Notes: generated by a model not told the origin, from the sequence alone. A stretch of DNA of 64,000 bases from Ailurus styani (GCA_002007465.1 LNAC01000689.1:279377-343376), one strand, 5' to 3'; positions 37,776 through 50,044 are shown, numbered from the stretch's first letter. A program made the numbers and translations.

Positions 37776-37910
37776 CTCTTTTTGGGGTGGGGGGCAGAGG
37801 GGGAGAGAGAATCCTAAGCGGGCTCTACCCGCAGCGCAGAGACTGATGCAGGGTTCCAGTTCACAACCCCCAGATCATAAGCTGAACCAAGCGTGCCACC
37901 CAGGTGCCCC
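37776..37910 (-). mobile_element. CAN-SINE, short, inside an old L1
   Basis: The reverse head 'gtgccacccaggtgcccc' and a reduced body, with imperfect duplications tgaacattttcttc (37762-37775) and tgaatattttcttc (37911-37924). It splits an older L1 3' region. Confidence 0.85.
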
Positions 37911-38737
37911 TGAATATTTTCTTCTGACCTATATTCCCTTCACTGCTTCTCTTTAGTCGGCTGGAAAACCCACCACTGAACTGTTAACAGTGCTGAGCTT
38001 TCAATTCTAAAATTTCCATGTGGTTCTTTTGTCAAGTTTCTATTCTCTGCTGAAATTCTCACCCTTGTGCTACTTCCTGGAATATATCAAGCATAGTTAC
38101 TCTAACGTCAATTCTGGATTCCCAGTGGGTCTGTTCTGTTACCATTCGTCTCGCCTCCTCACGCCAGACGCCGTGTGCGGACAACTGTATGGAAATCGTG
38201 AAGCCCACAGTGATGCTCTATTTTTCTAGGGAAGAGTCACATTTGCTGCTGGCAAGCAGCTGGGAAAACTAGCAATCTGAAATCAACTTAATCCCAGAGT
38301 GAATGAAGTGATTAGAGGCTGGGTATCAGTTCCCATAAAGACCAGCCTCATTCTGTGGCAAACCTCTTCCCAGGGGATGGGGCTTCAGGCTCCCAAATCA
38401 TGGCCCAGGGATTAGCAAGAAAGCCCTCCGTCATGAGCAGGCTCTAACTCCCAGTGCTTGTTCTGCTAGTCCCAGAAGTCGGCCGAACGCTCTGCTCAGT
38501 CCCCTCTTTCAAAACTGAGACGTGCCTCTAGGTAAACAGAGGCCCAAAGCTGGGGGCTCTTCTCTGGTTCTCTCCTTTCAGATCATGAACCCAAAATTCT
38601 TTTGTCATGCAGGCTCTCCAAATACTTTCTTCGTACCATTTTTTCCTGTCCAATAGTGTTAGTTCTCAGAGAGAAGCTCTGTCTATATTACCTCATCCAC
38701 CAATATCCAAACTTGAAATTACTTTTAAATATAATGA

Positions 38738-39032
38738 CCTCTTAAAGACATTATGCCAGACACAAACTGACAAATATTGTCTGACTCCATTTATCTGAAA
38801 TACCTACAATAATCCAATTCATTAAAAAAAATAAAAAAGGTAGAATGAAGGTTGCCAGGGACTAAGGAAGGGCAAACAGAGCCTGTTGCACGGGTTCAGT
38901 TTCAGTGTGGGAGGAAGATCAATAGTGGTGACGGCGGCACACCGATGGGCGTGAACTTAATGCGACCAAGCTGTACACTTAGACATGGGTAAAATGGTCA
39001 GTCTTATGTGATGTATACTGTACAATTTAAAA
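38738..39032 (+). mobile_element. Old L1 3' end
   Basis: The blocks 'tctgactccatttatctgaa', 'gaaggttgccagggact' and 'gtacacttagacatgg..aaatggtca' appear in L1 3'-end order on the plus strand. It ends in a short A-rich run. There is no ORF. Confidence 0.75.
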
Positions 39033-39119
39033 AAATGACGGCCTCTTGCCATGTGATATTTGTACGTATTGGGGTGGGGGCCACAAATCATCATCGGAAA
39101 ATTATAAGCCCCATTTTTT

Positions 39120-39313
39120 AAAATTATTTTTTTATTATTGATCTGACAAAGAGAGAAATAGTGAGAAGAGGAACACAAGCAGGGGAAGGGGAAGTGGGAG
39201 AGGGAAAGCAGGCTTTCCGCCAAGTAGGTTTCCCTCTGAGGGACTCGATCCCAGGACCCTGGGGTCACGACCTGAGCTGAAGCAGACGCTCAACGACTAG
39301 CTACCCAGGTACC
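39120..39313 (-). mobile_element. CAN-SINE, diverged, with target duplication
   Basis: The reverse copy includes 'gactcgatcccaggaccctg'. It is flanked by imperfect copies of ataagccccatttt near 39104-39119 and ataagtcccatttt near 39316-39329. Confidence 0.88.
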
Positions 39314-39569
39314 CTATAAGTCCCATTTTAGGATGGATCTATATCCCTGCTTGGCAAACGGTCTGAGAAGATGGGCGAAGACAGCAACGTTCACCTTTTC
39401 AATCATTCAGCAACAGAATGTTAGAAGAGGAGGAAAATGCTACTTAAATCCTATTACGTACATCACTGATTCACCTCCTCCACTGGGAGACGCTGAACCT
39501 GTTGGTTCAATTACTTAATTCATTTTTGACTTTCAAGGATAGACAGTAATGTACATAACCTCAAGAAAA

Positions 39570-39680
39570 TTTATTTATTTTTTTACATTTTATTAAGTAG
39601 GCTCCACGCCCATCATGGGGCTTGAACTTCCGAACCTGAGATCAAGAGTCGCAGACTCTACTGAGCCAGCCAGGTGCCCC
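39570..39680 (-). mobile_element. CAN-SINE-related short form
   Basis: The reverse copy lacks the CT tract: 'aggctccacgcccatcatgg', 'cctgagatcaagagtcgcag' and 'ctgagccagccaggtgcccc'. It is the same short type as at 6536 and 52037. Confidence 0.85.
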
Positions 39681-40245
39681 TCAGAAAAAAAAGTGAAAGG
39701 GAAAGCAGATGTATTCACGTACGACTAACTGCTTGCTGGAGACCCACTAGGGATGTCATCCTCAATACTTCCAACCCAATGAGCCTGAGTCTGGATGATG
39801 CTAATGTTCCATTTTCCATGTGCTCACCCACTTCCAGCCATATCTTGGTAGAGCAAACCATGCACTGAGCATCTACCCCTCCTTGTCTTCTTGGCTCAGT
39901 ATCCAATCCTGTCTATGAAGTCACTCATGACACTCCCTTCCCGTCTTCTCAACAAAAATGACCATTCCCGTATATATGTCTCACTGTGCTGCGAATTACA
40001 TGTAATGTAACTGAAACAACTCATTCTTTACTGCAGCTTTCTTTCAAACCTAAGCACAGTGCTTAGAACATAATACGCACTTAGTGTTAAGTAAAAAAAA
40101 GGGGGGAGGGGAGTATTTTAATATGTATGAATGTAATATGTGTGCATTCGATTTTAAAAATAAATGGGGGGGGTGATTTTTTTTAAATGGCTCTCACTAC
40201 AGAAAATTTAGGTATTATTTAACAAAGTATAAAAACATGTTTCCA

Positions 40246-40436
40246 GGCACCTGGGTGGCTTAGTGGGTTAAAGCCTCTGCCTTCGGCTCAGGTCATGATC
40301 TCAGGGTCCTGGGATCAAGCCCTGCCTCGGGCTCCCTGCTCAGCGGGGAGCCTACTTCCTCCTCTCTCTCTCTGCCTGCCTCTCTGCCTACTTGTGATCT
40401 GATCTCTCTGTGTCAAATAAATAAAATCTTTAAAAA
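40246..40436 (+). mobile_element. CAN-SINE, young, with 15-bp target duplication
   Basis: A near-consensus copy flanked by aaaaacatgtttcca at 40231-40245 and 40437-40451. Confidence 0.96.
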
Positions 40437-40491
40437 AAAAACATGTTTCCATTTAAAACAGACCAATAACCATTAAAAAATGTAACAAAGT

Positions 40492-40625
40492 GGCAGTGCC
40501 TGGGTGGCACAGTGACTCTTGGTTTTGGCTGAGGCCGTGATCTCATGGTCATGTATCAAGCTCTGTGTCAGGCTCCACACTCAGCAGGAAGTCTCTCCCT
40601 TTCCTTCTGCCCCTCCTCTCCAAAT

Positions 40626-40657
<32 letters not shown>
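40492..40657 (+). mobile_element. CAN-SINE, diverged, long A tail
   Basis: The head is 'gtgcctgggtggcacagtga', the body is diverged, and the tail is about 25 A. Short flanking similarity (taacaaag and taacaaga) may be the duplication. Confidence 0.88.
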
Positions 40658-40694
40658 GGTTAACAAGATGGTCTGGAATGAAAGGAAACCAATT

Positions 40695-40959
40695 AGGAGC
40701 ACCTGGGTGGCTCACTTGGTTAAGTGTCTGACTCTTGATTTCAGGGTCATGATCTCAGGGTTGTGGGATCAAACACCCCCATCAGATTCTTTCTCTCTCC
40801 CTCTGTCCCTCCCACCCGAAAGAAAGGAAAGAAAGGAAGGAAAGAACGAGAGAGAGAGAGAGAGAGAGAGAGGGGGAGAGGGAGGAAGGAAGGAAGGGAG
40901 GGAGGGAGGGAGGAAGGAAGGAAGGAAGGAAGGAAGGAAGGAAGGAAGGAAGGAAGGAG
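40695..40959 (+). mobile_element. CAN-SINE whose tail became a polypurine microsatellite
   Basis: The head ('gagcacctgggtggctcact', 'gggtcatgatctcagggttg') is normal. The usual A-rich tail is replaced by about 140 bases of GAAA/GA/GGAA repeats. The motif ccaatt is on both sides (40689-40694, 40963-40968) and may be part of the target duplication. Confidence 0.88.
40818..40959. repeat. Polypurine tract (GAAA)n/(GA)n/(GGAA)n
   Basis: The strand is all purine from 40848 to 40959, 112 bases in a row, and has a single C before that (40847). The last part is about ten tandem GGAA units. It replaces the tail of the CAN-SINE that starts at 40695. Confidence 0.95.
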
Positions 40960-41045
40960 CGAGCCAATTCTTTATTAGACTTACTCTTAGGTACATTATC
41001 ATTTTTGTTACTTTAGCAATATCTTATCTTTATAAAATTACACAC

Positions 41046-41372
41046 CTGACCTCCAAACAACACAGGTTTACAGTGCATGGGTCCACTTATACATGGACAT
41101 TTTTTTTAAACAATCCAGTGATATAAATGTATGTTCTCTTCCTTATGATTTTAATAGCATTTTCTTTTCTCCAGCTTACTTTATTGTAAGGATACAATGC
41201 ATAATACATATACAAAATACATGTCCATCGACTATTTATGTTATTGGCAAGGCTTCTGGTGAACTGCAGGCTACTAGCAGTTATGCTTTGGGGGAGTGGA
41301 AGGTTACACATGGATTTTCAACTGCACGGGAGGTGGTGCCCCCAACCCCTATGTTGTTCAAGGGTCAGCTGT
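41046..41372. mobile_element. Tigger/pogo-type nonautonomous DNA transposon relic (copy 1)
   Basis: The ends form degraded inverted repeats: 'ctgacctccaaacaacac' at the left against 'gttgttcaagggtcagct' at the right, recognisable as the tgacccttgaacaac terminus of Tigger-like elements. The interior includes 'ttctccagcttactttattg' and 'ttatgttattggcaaggctt', shared with the copy at 49738-50044. It has no transposase ORF. The exact family name is not certain. Confidence 0.7.
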
Positions 41373-41379
41373 ATTTTCA

Positions 41380-42650
41380 AATCGCTTACTCCCAGTTACA
41401 CAAAAATGCTACTTATTTTCATAAACTGATCTTCTATCCAGCAACCATGCTCGACAATCTTATTAGTTCTTATAGCTCATCTGCAGAAGCTCCTGGGATT
41501 TTTTTTATGCAGACAACTGTATCACCGGGGAATAAGGTCAGCTGTTTCCTCCTTTCCAATCCCCAGAGCTTGGATTCCTTCCTCTTCTTATCACTAGGTT
41601 ACCTCCCCCTCTGCACTGCTAAATGCAAATGATTAAAGCTGAAATCCCCAAGTAATTCCCGAGTCTCATGGTAATCCCCTCGAACATGATACTATCCTGT
41701 AAGATGCTGGGTGTATGTTTACATTATGCATCCTTATTAGCTTAAGAAAATTCATTTTTATGCCAAATGTGCTGAAAATTATATGGATTTTATCAAATAC
41801 TTTTTTTGAATCTTTTTTTGGGAGGACAGGTTTTCTCCTGGTAAATTACATTAATAAATTAACTAATGTTAAACTAGCCTTACATTACCAAGATGTAGAC
41901 AAACCTTATTTGGTCAAGAGGTGGTAATTTTACTATATACATTGCTGCATTTGGTCTGCATCTTATGGAGGACTTTTATATCTATGTCAATGCTCATAAC
42001 TGAGGCTAGCCTATAATCTCCCTTTCTCAAACTGTTCTATGTTGCAGATATCAAAATTACACTAGTCTCATAAAATGCCACTGTTTAGAACAGTTTGTAT
42101 AAAACAGGTTAAGGTTTTTAGATTTTGTTTGTGAAGCTCTGGACTCCCTCCCTCGTTTTTAGATTTTGGGGGTAGACTATGAACTACTGATATATTTTAT
42201 GACTGTCGGTCTGTTTTCTATTTCTTTGCCAGCCCTCATAAATTACGTTTTTCTACAAGATGACCCATTTCATGGCTAAAGCTGTTCATAAGATTGTAAC
42301 TGATTTCCTTACTATAATAACCTTTTTCAATCCTAACACTGTTTATTTGTAGTTTTTCATTTTTTGATTCTGCCAATTTTCCCATTAAATGAAACAGCTT
42401 TTGTGTTAATAATTTCCATTTCTTTCTTTATTTAATGTCTCCTTTTATTTTTAGTATCTCCCCCTGCTTTCTTTGGGTTTGTCCATCAAAGGACAGCTTA
42501 GACATTTTACCGGTTTCTACATGTAACATCCTGTCACTCCAAAGTCTTTTATTTTCTAAACATTATTATCTTCATAATGATCTCATCTTAGTGTCACAAA
42601 TTACAGGAAGTTTTTATTTTTAATCTCCAACATTCTAAGAAACATTCCAT
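41380..42650 (-). mobile_element. Ancient L1 ORF2 (reverse-transcriptase region) relic
   Basis: The plus strand carries the reverse complement of diverged L1 ORF2, recognised by the ordered blocks 'catctgcaga' (near 41480), 'tcaaatactttttttgaatc' (near 41793), 'cctggtaaattacatt', and 'gtctccttttatttttagt' (near 42436). Frames are broken by many stops. It is inactive. Confidence 0.7.
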
Positions 42651-43184
42651 TTGTCAAAACCTAAAAATCATAGTTTACTTATGAATAAAAATTTCAGTGT
42701 TTCATATGAAATTTTCCTGACATATTTCTAATTTTTTTCATTCATTCAGGCATAACATTATATTTATATAACATAATAATATCCAGGTATACAACATAAT
42801 GATTCAATCTATTTTTAAATAGTCATTTTCTTTTCTGCCAACATTTAGATAATTTTAGGGTCATTCATCAATATTATATGAAATGACCAATTCATCTAAT
42901 TTACCAAAAATGTCGTACTGGTTTGACATGTTGTATTAAAAATGTTGAGCCATTTCTAGGAAGTTCACCTCTTCTCTATAACAGCATCTTGGGGAGTGTC
43001 TGATTTGTCTCGGGCCTGACCCACGTGGGGCCCCTGTGCTGGAGGGAGAGCCCTCGGCAGCGCCTGGACTGCCGACCGGCAGCGAAGGTTCCTGATACAC
43101 AGACGGGGGCCGCACAATGCGGCGGACAGCAGGAGGGGGAGACGCAGGAGGGAAAGAACAGGGTGGGGCGGGGCTGGGGGGGGG

Positions 43185-43401
43185 NNNNNNNNNNNNNNNN
43201 NNNNNNNNNNNNNNNNNNNNNNNNNNNNNNNNNNNNNNNNNNNNNNNNNNNNNNNNNNNNNNNNNNNNNNNNNNNNNNNNNNNNNNNNNNNNNNNNNNNN
43301 NNNNNNNNNNNNNNNNNNNNNNNNNNNNNNNNNNNNNNNNNNNNNNNNNNNNNNNNNNNNNNNNNNNNNNNNNNNNNNNNNNNNNNNNNNNNNNNNNNNN
43401 N
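43185..43401. other. Assembly gap (217 N)
   Basis: It is bounded on both sides by G runs (8 G before, 9 G after) in a G-rich flank. It sits in intron 2, about 1.1 kb from exon 2. Apparent ORFs running through the Ns are meaningless. Confidence 0.97.
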
Positions 43402-44472
43402 GGGGGGGGGAACTGCTCTATCCTCAGACCAACCCTGTACCGCATGCATTTCTGCGCGGTGTCCCAGGTGGTCACCACTGTCTGTTCATTTCCTGACCAT
43501 GGTTGTGTAAATGAAGTTGGAGGCTCCAGTCTTCCAAAAAGCCACAAACGCCTTTGCGTGCCAGGCTGACTGCGTGGAGCCCCGCCCTGCACCCGAACTG
43601 TGGTCTCAGAGCCTGACCGCTCACAGGCCCACCGCCACCGCGCACACCTACGATGAACCCGAGTCCCTGGTGTTCGGAGTTCGTAACCGCCACCCTAAAA
43701 CACAGGACCGCTGCGGCACCCAGCTGCACATGACACCTCAGGGTGTCCCAGTGGAAACCTAGGGACCTGTCTTCAGTTAAAGGCTCAGCTGGAAACCTGG
43801 TCCATTTGTCCTGCATGTGGCTAACCCTGGTTGATTCCACCATCTTACCGGAACAAAAAGTATTTCATAAAGCTGTTCTTTAGAGACGTTCTTGCTGCTA
43901 TTAGCAATATACTTAATGCGAGTAAGACCCCATCTACATTTTCCTCTATCTACTGCTCCTGGTCAAGAAATCAAGTCATCTGATAAATTCAGTAGCCCTT
44001 CTGAGAAATCCAGGGCAGGGAAGTAGCAGAAGCTTAGTTTTCATCCCAGAGATGCACTGCAAAAGCCTAACTCTCCCACCAACCTTGACACCTACAATTT
44101 TTCTACAATACATGGATTCAATTGTACTTTCTGAAACTGTGTACACATTCGACTCCTTCCTCTAGCCCCACACCTTCAGCAGGAAAAAAATTCCTTAAAC
44201 ATACAATCTGGTCCTTAAGTGGTATTTCACATTTTTGTTTGTCCTAAATTTACTCCAGATTCCCAAACCTAGTTAATTGGAAGGCCAGAAGACCTGACAC
44301 ATGTTCATAATTTAGAGTCATATTTACATTTTTATGCAATTAGCTCTAAATCCTCACCCAAATGCAGGCCTCCTAAAGGGGGTAAAGGACGGGAAGGCAG
44401 ACCAGTACCCGGTTCTCCCACACAGAACACACTGACTGCACTGGCAAAGCACTACTTCCGCTCACTATTTCA

Positions 44473-44781
<309 letters not shown>

Positions 44782-47084
44782 TTACTGGGTGCTAGAAGAA
44801 GAACGACAGTGGCCTCCTGCCATCATGGGCAAAATCTAATGGGGAGAAGAGACCAAAAACTGAAGTGTAATGAGGGACTGGAGGAGGAGGTCTGGATCCA
44901 CGCAGAGCAAAGAGACAAGCAACACGAGAACTGTTTTCTATTCAAATATGTTGAGTATCTAATATGCTCATGAAACTGATTACAACTGCAAGTATACATT
45001 AACCACCATTTGTTCAACTGTACATCTGTTTATAATATTGGTGACCTGTGATTACTCACTCTTTACTGGCAAGATTATTTTTACCATCAGGCTTGCTTCA
45101 AGGTCTACCAAACAAATTCTGATAAGCTCTATCTGCCCCTTGAAACATGGAGTTGTCACCAACAATCAGTGGATGGCAACAGGACTAAGTCCTTGCTTCC
45201 ACTTGGGCAAGACAACATCCTATGTCCTAAATTTCTTCATGTAAAAATGAGGTCATTTCTAAAGACCCTTCTAGATTTTTAATTCTAACCTTCACAGACA
45301 AATATTAAAGGAAAGACTATTTCCAAGATGGAACCTTTAAATCTCAGCTTGTTTCAATTATCCGTTACCAAATAAGACTGAGATATAGAAATAAAATGTA
45401 GAGATGATCTTATTTCATATTAAGTACTAGGTTCATCTTTTAAATATTCTATAATCCTACTGGGAGAAAAAAGACTGATTTGAATTTTATTACTTCATAC
45501 CATATCTTATTTTTTAAAGAATCAAATACCAAGAGTGAGCAACAGAAGAAAACAGATACATTATGCAGACCCAACTAAATAATGCAATCTCCACGCTGAA
45601 GACTTATCTGATGCTTAAAGCAGAAGTTAATGGAGATGCCCCTAAGTAGATCATCCAACCTCATCCTTAACAAAAGCATGCTCATCTACTAATTTTAGCC
45701 TCAAAGATTTTAAATAACTAATCATGTGGGTGCTTGGCCAATACCCTCAAAAGCAAAAAGTCACTTTCTGGCCCTCCCCTCTTACTCATGCTCCTGCCCC
45801 ATCCCTCAAGAGCCTGTGGTTTACTCTTGTCACGTGACTTGATGACAGATGATAAGGGGAGACCCACAGTGGTCACAGGAACAACACGGTCACTTCAGAA
45901 CAGTGAGGTCATCGTTATTTCTAATTTTCCATCAGAGAAACTTTACAAAAACAAACTCATAACAATATCTGTGCAGTACAAACACTGAAATAAAGTGGTA
46001 CTGTCTAAATTTTTATGTTGCACTGAAATTTCTTGGTAAACTAGTCCTGGGAATAAAAGCATGTTAATGACAAAAGCTTGACTTATTTCTAAACGCCTGA
46101 TTAAAGAGCATTTGTCAGCACAGAAGTTGAAATCTCTTCATCACTCACAATAGAAATACTTGTGAAGTGACAGCATTTTCAGGACCTCACACAAAGATTA
46201 TGTGAAATAAGCTAAGGCAAAGTGCCCTTTACAGCACATAATCCAAGAAAGAAATCTACTACTAATCATAAATAGCAAAACAGTGTTTTCCAGTTTTCAA
46301 AAAAAATTAGTATTGTGGACACATGTTTCCTGAGATTCATAATTCAGTGTCTCCTCCAGAAGTCCCAGTGGGATCATAGAAGCCAAAGCAATAAACCCCC
46401 ATTTGCTGTAAATTAAGTCATTCCACGACTCAAAACAAAACAAAATAAAAAAACCTTTTTAACATACATAGGAAATCTAAAACCAAGAGAGTTCAACATA
46501 ATGTCCCCACTGTTTCCTCCATTATCCTCTACCACTGCTCTGGAGTGGGCTGCTCGAGACATTGCAGACAGTGAAGCACACAGTTAACTCAACAGCTTTA
46601 ACTAACCCTTGGTTAATCAAGATACATACAAACTACGTAGCAATGAAATGTCTGGTCACTTCCATTTCCCAAGGAAAGCTATCACCACAGAAACAAAGAC
46701 AAACAGACATATCCAAGCAGCCAAGAGACGACACAAATGCCAAAATTAGTTGACTAGTTTTCTAATGAAGATGAAAAGAAATCTTCAAATGAGATGCTAA
46801 AAATACAAACCCAGCTCTAAGCGAAGCCAAGAAGCACAAAGAAAAGCCAAGATTAAAGAAAAGAAAAAGTAACAAGGCTGTGTGGCAAGCTGTGAGGAAC
46901 AGGTTATGCCCAAATAACTCTGTCGTCCTACAACCCACAGCAAGGCTCAGACAAGAAGGGATGGCACCACCCACTGGGGTCCTCAGTGACAAATGCAAGC
47001 CAAGTCCTTCCAATTCCATTCCACAGGATCTGAGGACCTCTCCTCACCAGACAGATATCTGTGTCATAAAAATTATCTGGTCTT

Positions 47085-47287
47085 GGGGCTCCTGGGTGGC
47101 TCAGTTGTTAAGCGTCTGCCTTCGGCTCAGGTCATGATCCCAGGGTCCTGGGATTGAGCCCCACATCAGACTCCCTGCTTGGCAGGAAGTCTGCTTCTCC
47201 CTCTCCCACTCCCCCTGCTTGTGCTCCCTCTTTTGCTGTGTCTCTCTCCGTCAAATAAATAAATAAAATCTTTAAAAAAAAGAAAAG
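47085..47287 (+). mobile_element. CAN-SINE with 16-bp target duplication
   Basis: This is the 'gcgtctgccttcggctcagg' subtype with a 'ctccccctgcttgtgctccc' tract, an older caniform type than the AAAGCC copies. It is flanked by aaaattatctggtctt at 47069-47084 and 47288-47303. Confidence 0.95.
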
Positions 47288-47750
47288 AAAATTATCTGGT
47301 CTTTGTCCAGGCTCCAGGCATAGAGCTCAGAGAACCCTTGGAATGTCCCAGGCAGTGAGAGGGTCTTTGGTGTGCTAATCAATGGCTCTATGCTTCAGGA
47401 TGGGGGAACCTGAAGCCCCCATAACCACACCATGCTTAGAGGGTGGAAACTTTCAGTTCCACCCCACTGCTCACCTCTGGGGAAGGAAGAAGGACCAGAG
47501 ATCGGGTGTGCTCACCAATGGGCAATAGTGTCCTCCACAGTCAGAACACTTCATGGACATCTCCGTTCTCCCTCCACTTTCCAGAAACCAAGGCTGCACT
47601 CAAGATAAGGCATGGGCGTGCCTTAGGAAAGAAAACTGATGGAGAATTCTTATCACTAGACCAACACTAAAAGCTTACCAGAGAAAGGCTACAGAATTAA
47701 CATGTCTATTATAAAGTAGACTAAAACGTTTAAAGGCATAAATCATTTTT

Positions 47751-47963
47751 TTTTTAAAGTTTTTTTTTTTTTTAAAGATTTTATTTATTTATTTCACAGA
47801 GGGAGAGAGATCACAAGGAGGCAGAGAGGCAGGCAGAGAGAGAGAGGGGGAAGCAGGCTCCCCGCTGAGCAGGGAGCCCGATGCGGGCCTCGATCCCAGG
47901 ACCCTGAGATCATGACCTGAGCCGAAAGCAGAGGCTTTAACCCACTGAGCCACCCAGGCGCCC
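47751..47963 (-). mobile_element. CAN-SINE, young, with 18-bp target duplication
   Basis: A near-consensus reverse copy with two T-rich blocks in its tail. The duplication aaggcataaatcattttt at 47733-47750 and 47964-47981 is perfect, the longest in the window. Confidence 0.96.
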
Positions 47964-48121
47964 AAGGCATAAATCATTTTTAAGGACACCAAATTTGAAC
48001 GAGTTCAGTGACCCAACCTTCATGACCAGGGGAGGTCACACTGGATTTAAGGGCTTCCACTATGGGGCGCATTTATGAAATGCTGACAAAGCTTTTCTCC
48101 TTCATATTCCATCCGGGGGGG

Positions 48122-48122
48122 N
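48122..48122. other. Single ambiguous base in a poly(G) region
   Basis: The N is inside a run of G, with G7 before it and about 15 G after a single C. The true length here is uncertain. Confidence 0.95.
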
Positions 48123-49454
48123 GCGGGGGGGGGGGGGGGAAACACCTTCCTAAGATTCAGAGGGAAAGCTGCCTGCCAGTAACAGGTGCCACCGAAGGGC
48201 ACAGGAAAGACGTGAATGCGACACACAGAGACAAGAGGAAGGGCAGACAATCTGTCTTCTGCTCTTTTCTGCAAGGGAAGAAAACCATCTGGGAGGCAGC
48301 AGCTCCGAATATGTAGAAAGGCAAAACTTCCCATAAAGACCACATAGGCGTACATCACTCTTCTAAGGTTAAAAAGGGAAAATACCAATGTGTCACTACT
48401 ATACTCTTCATCCTGCAACATCTATATTCATGTGTAAAGTACAAATGCAATCTAGTTTATTAACTGACCCATAGTCACCAAAGAAAATGATCAGTCTATC
48501 TAAAGCAAGACAGCATGTTCTAGAAAATGTTTCGGCAAATCTGTTGGGTTATCCTGTAGGATGAAAAAAATCTCTTAAAATGGGGAAAAAAATCACTGGG
48601 TTGGATAAAATGTAGAAAAAGAACCTTCGAGAAGGCACTCACTGCATGCAGCCATGTGTGTTCAGAAATAGAGAGGACATCCCCCCAAAATCTGTATGTA
48701 CTATCTGGCTTTAATTATGACTACCTCTTGACTCAAGTAAGCATAGAACCTGCACAATCCGATCACTGTGACAAGAAGACCAGGCTCTGCCCACAACGTA
48801 GCTGGAAAGAGAGGAGCGACAAAGCAAATGAGAAGGCACAGCTCTGGAACACTCAGAACCACACGAGAGGAGGCAGCAAGGCCAGGAGCTAGAAGAGCCT
48901 GTGCGGAGAGAAGAAAACGAAGTCCTGCTGGGCCAAAGTCACGGGAGCAGCAGGAAAGGAAAGAGCGTGGATGGGAGGCTGCCTCACTGCACGACTCAGG
49001 CTGGGCACTCAGAAGGAGCACAGGCAAATTCAAGCCCTCCTGCCTTTCCTGGGGCCCACAGAAGACTAGGTTCCCAAAGGAAAGCAAATGATATTTTTCT
49101 AAAAATTAAAACCAACTGCTTCAGGGGACTGTGCTCTATAACTATCCATAGGCCAGTATTTTTAAATACTTAAACTTAAAAATATGTTTTAATGTATTAC
49201 TTAACTACAAGCACAAAAATCCTAACAAAATCAACGAGTAAAATGTACTAACAGTACCACTCCCTGAAGCATCTAGTCCAGACTGTCACATCCCCTCTTA
49301 ACGTCAAGGTCATAAAGAATCCAAATCACTTTACATCTTCAAAGACCTAAAACCCAGAGACGTTTCGGTGGTACAGTCATTAATTCCTGAGCCAGTGCTG
49401 TGGAGAAAACACCACTACTGAAAATATGACAATATGAATACAACGCGAAGTGTC

Positions 49455-49605
49455 ACACACTGTTCTGTGCTTAGCCTTTATTAATTCATTTTTCTATCCA
49501 CCAACCTCAATATCCCCACTTTACACGTAGGGAATGGAGACAGTGGCAGAGGTAGGATTCAGACCAGCCAGTCGGCTTCAGAGTGCGGATTCATGATCAC
49601 TCTAC
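49455..49605 (+). mobile_element. MIR SINE
   Basis: The blocks 'actgttctgtgcttagcctt', 'ctcaatatccccactttaca' and 'gcagaggtaggattcagacc' follow the MIR consensus order, including the core. Confidence 0.8.
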
Positions 49606-49737
49606 TTGAATAACAGAGTCTAACGATCAATTATATGAGCTCCACAAAACTACCTCCTCAAAGTGGCCCACTATTTCCACATTCTTCTCCATGTTCTACT
49701 TAACATGAAGCGAAAAGAACCTGGATACGACGGACTC

Positions 49738-50044
49738 TCAGACTACGTGGGTTTCAGCTGTGTGTGGATTTCTGATGGACACAGTGCGGTCCTGTAAATG
49801 TTTTCTCTTCCTTAAGAGTTCCTTAACACTCCTGCTGTCCAGCTTACTTTATGGTAAGAGCACAGTGTGTAATTCATGGAACACACAGGATATGTGCTAA
49901 CCCACTGTGCACGGTATCGGTAAGGCTTCTGTCAACAGGAGGCTGTTCGCAGTGAAGGTTTGCCGAGTCACAAGTTATACACAGACTTTTGACTGCATGA
50001 GGGATCAGGACCCTAAACCCCATGTTGTTCAAGGTCAACTGCAC
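49738..50044. mobile_element. Tigger/pogo-type nonautonomous DNA transposon relic (copy 2)
   Basis: It shares with copy 1, in the same orientation, the internal blocks 'ttttctcttcctta', 'ccagcttactttat', 'tatcggtaaggcttctg' and the terminal 'atgttgttcaaggtcaact'. The left terminus is eroded. There is no ORF. Confidence 0.7.

Larger units (their letters stand above)
36690..38270 (-). mobile_element. Ancient L1 3' UTR-type region, interrupted by younger insertions
   Basis: The plus strand carries the reverse complement of long L1M-type 3' UTR text, for example 'ctcctctgggcctccaattacac' near 37275 and 'aaaatttccatgtggttctttt' near 38009. The two matching halves are interrupted by another L1 end (about 37380-37740) and a CAN-SINE (37776-37910). 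This gives a nested insertion history. No coding capacity remains. Confidence 0.7.

Noticed and set aside
40769..41126. Lys/Glu/Arg/Gly-repeat and Ser/Phe/Leu/Pro-repeat ORFs
   Set aside because: Direct translations of the polypurine microsatellite in two strands.
42936..43592. ORFs of 150-218 codons near 43000-43600 on both strands
   Set aside because: They are open only because the 217-N gap cannot be translated into stops.
48656..49091. Overlapping ORFs of 78-128 codons on both strands
   Set aside because: Mutually overlapping, low-complexity, without recognisable domain.
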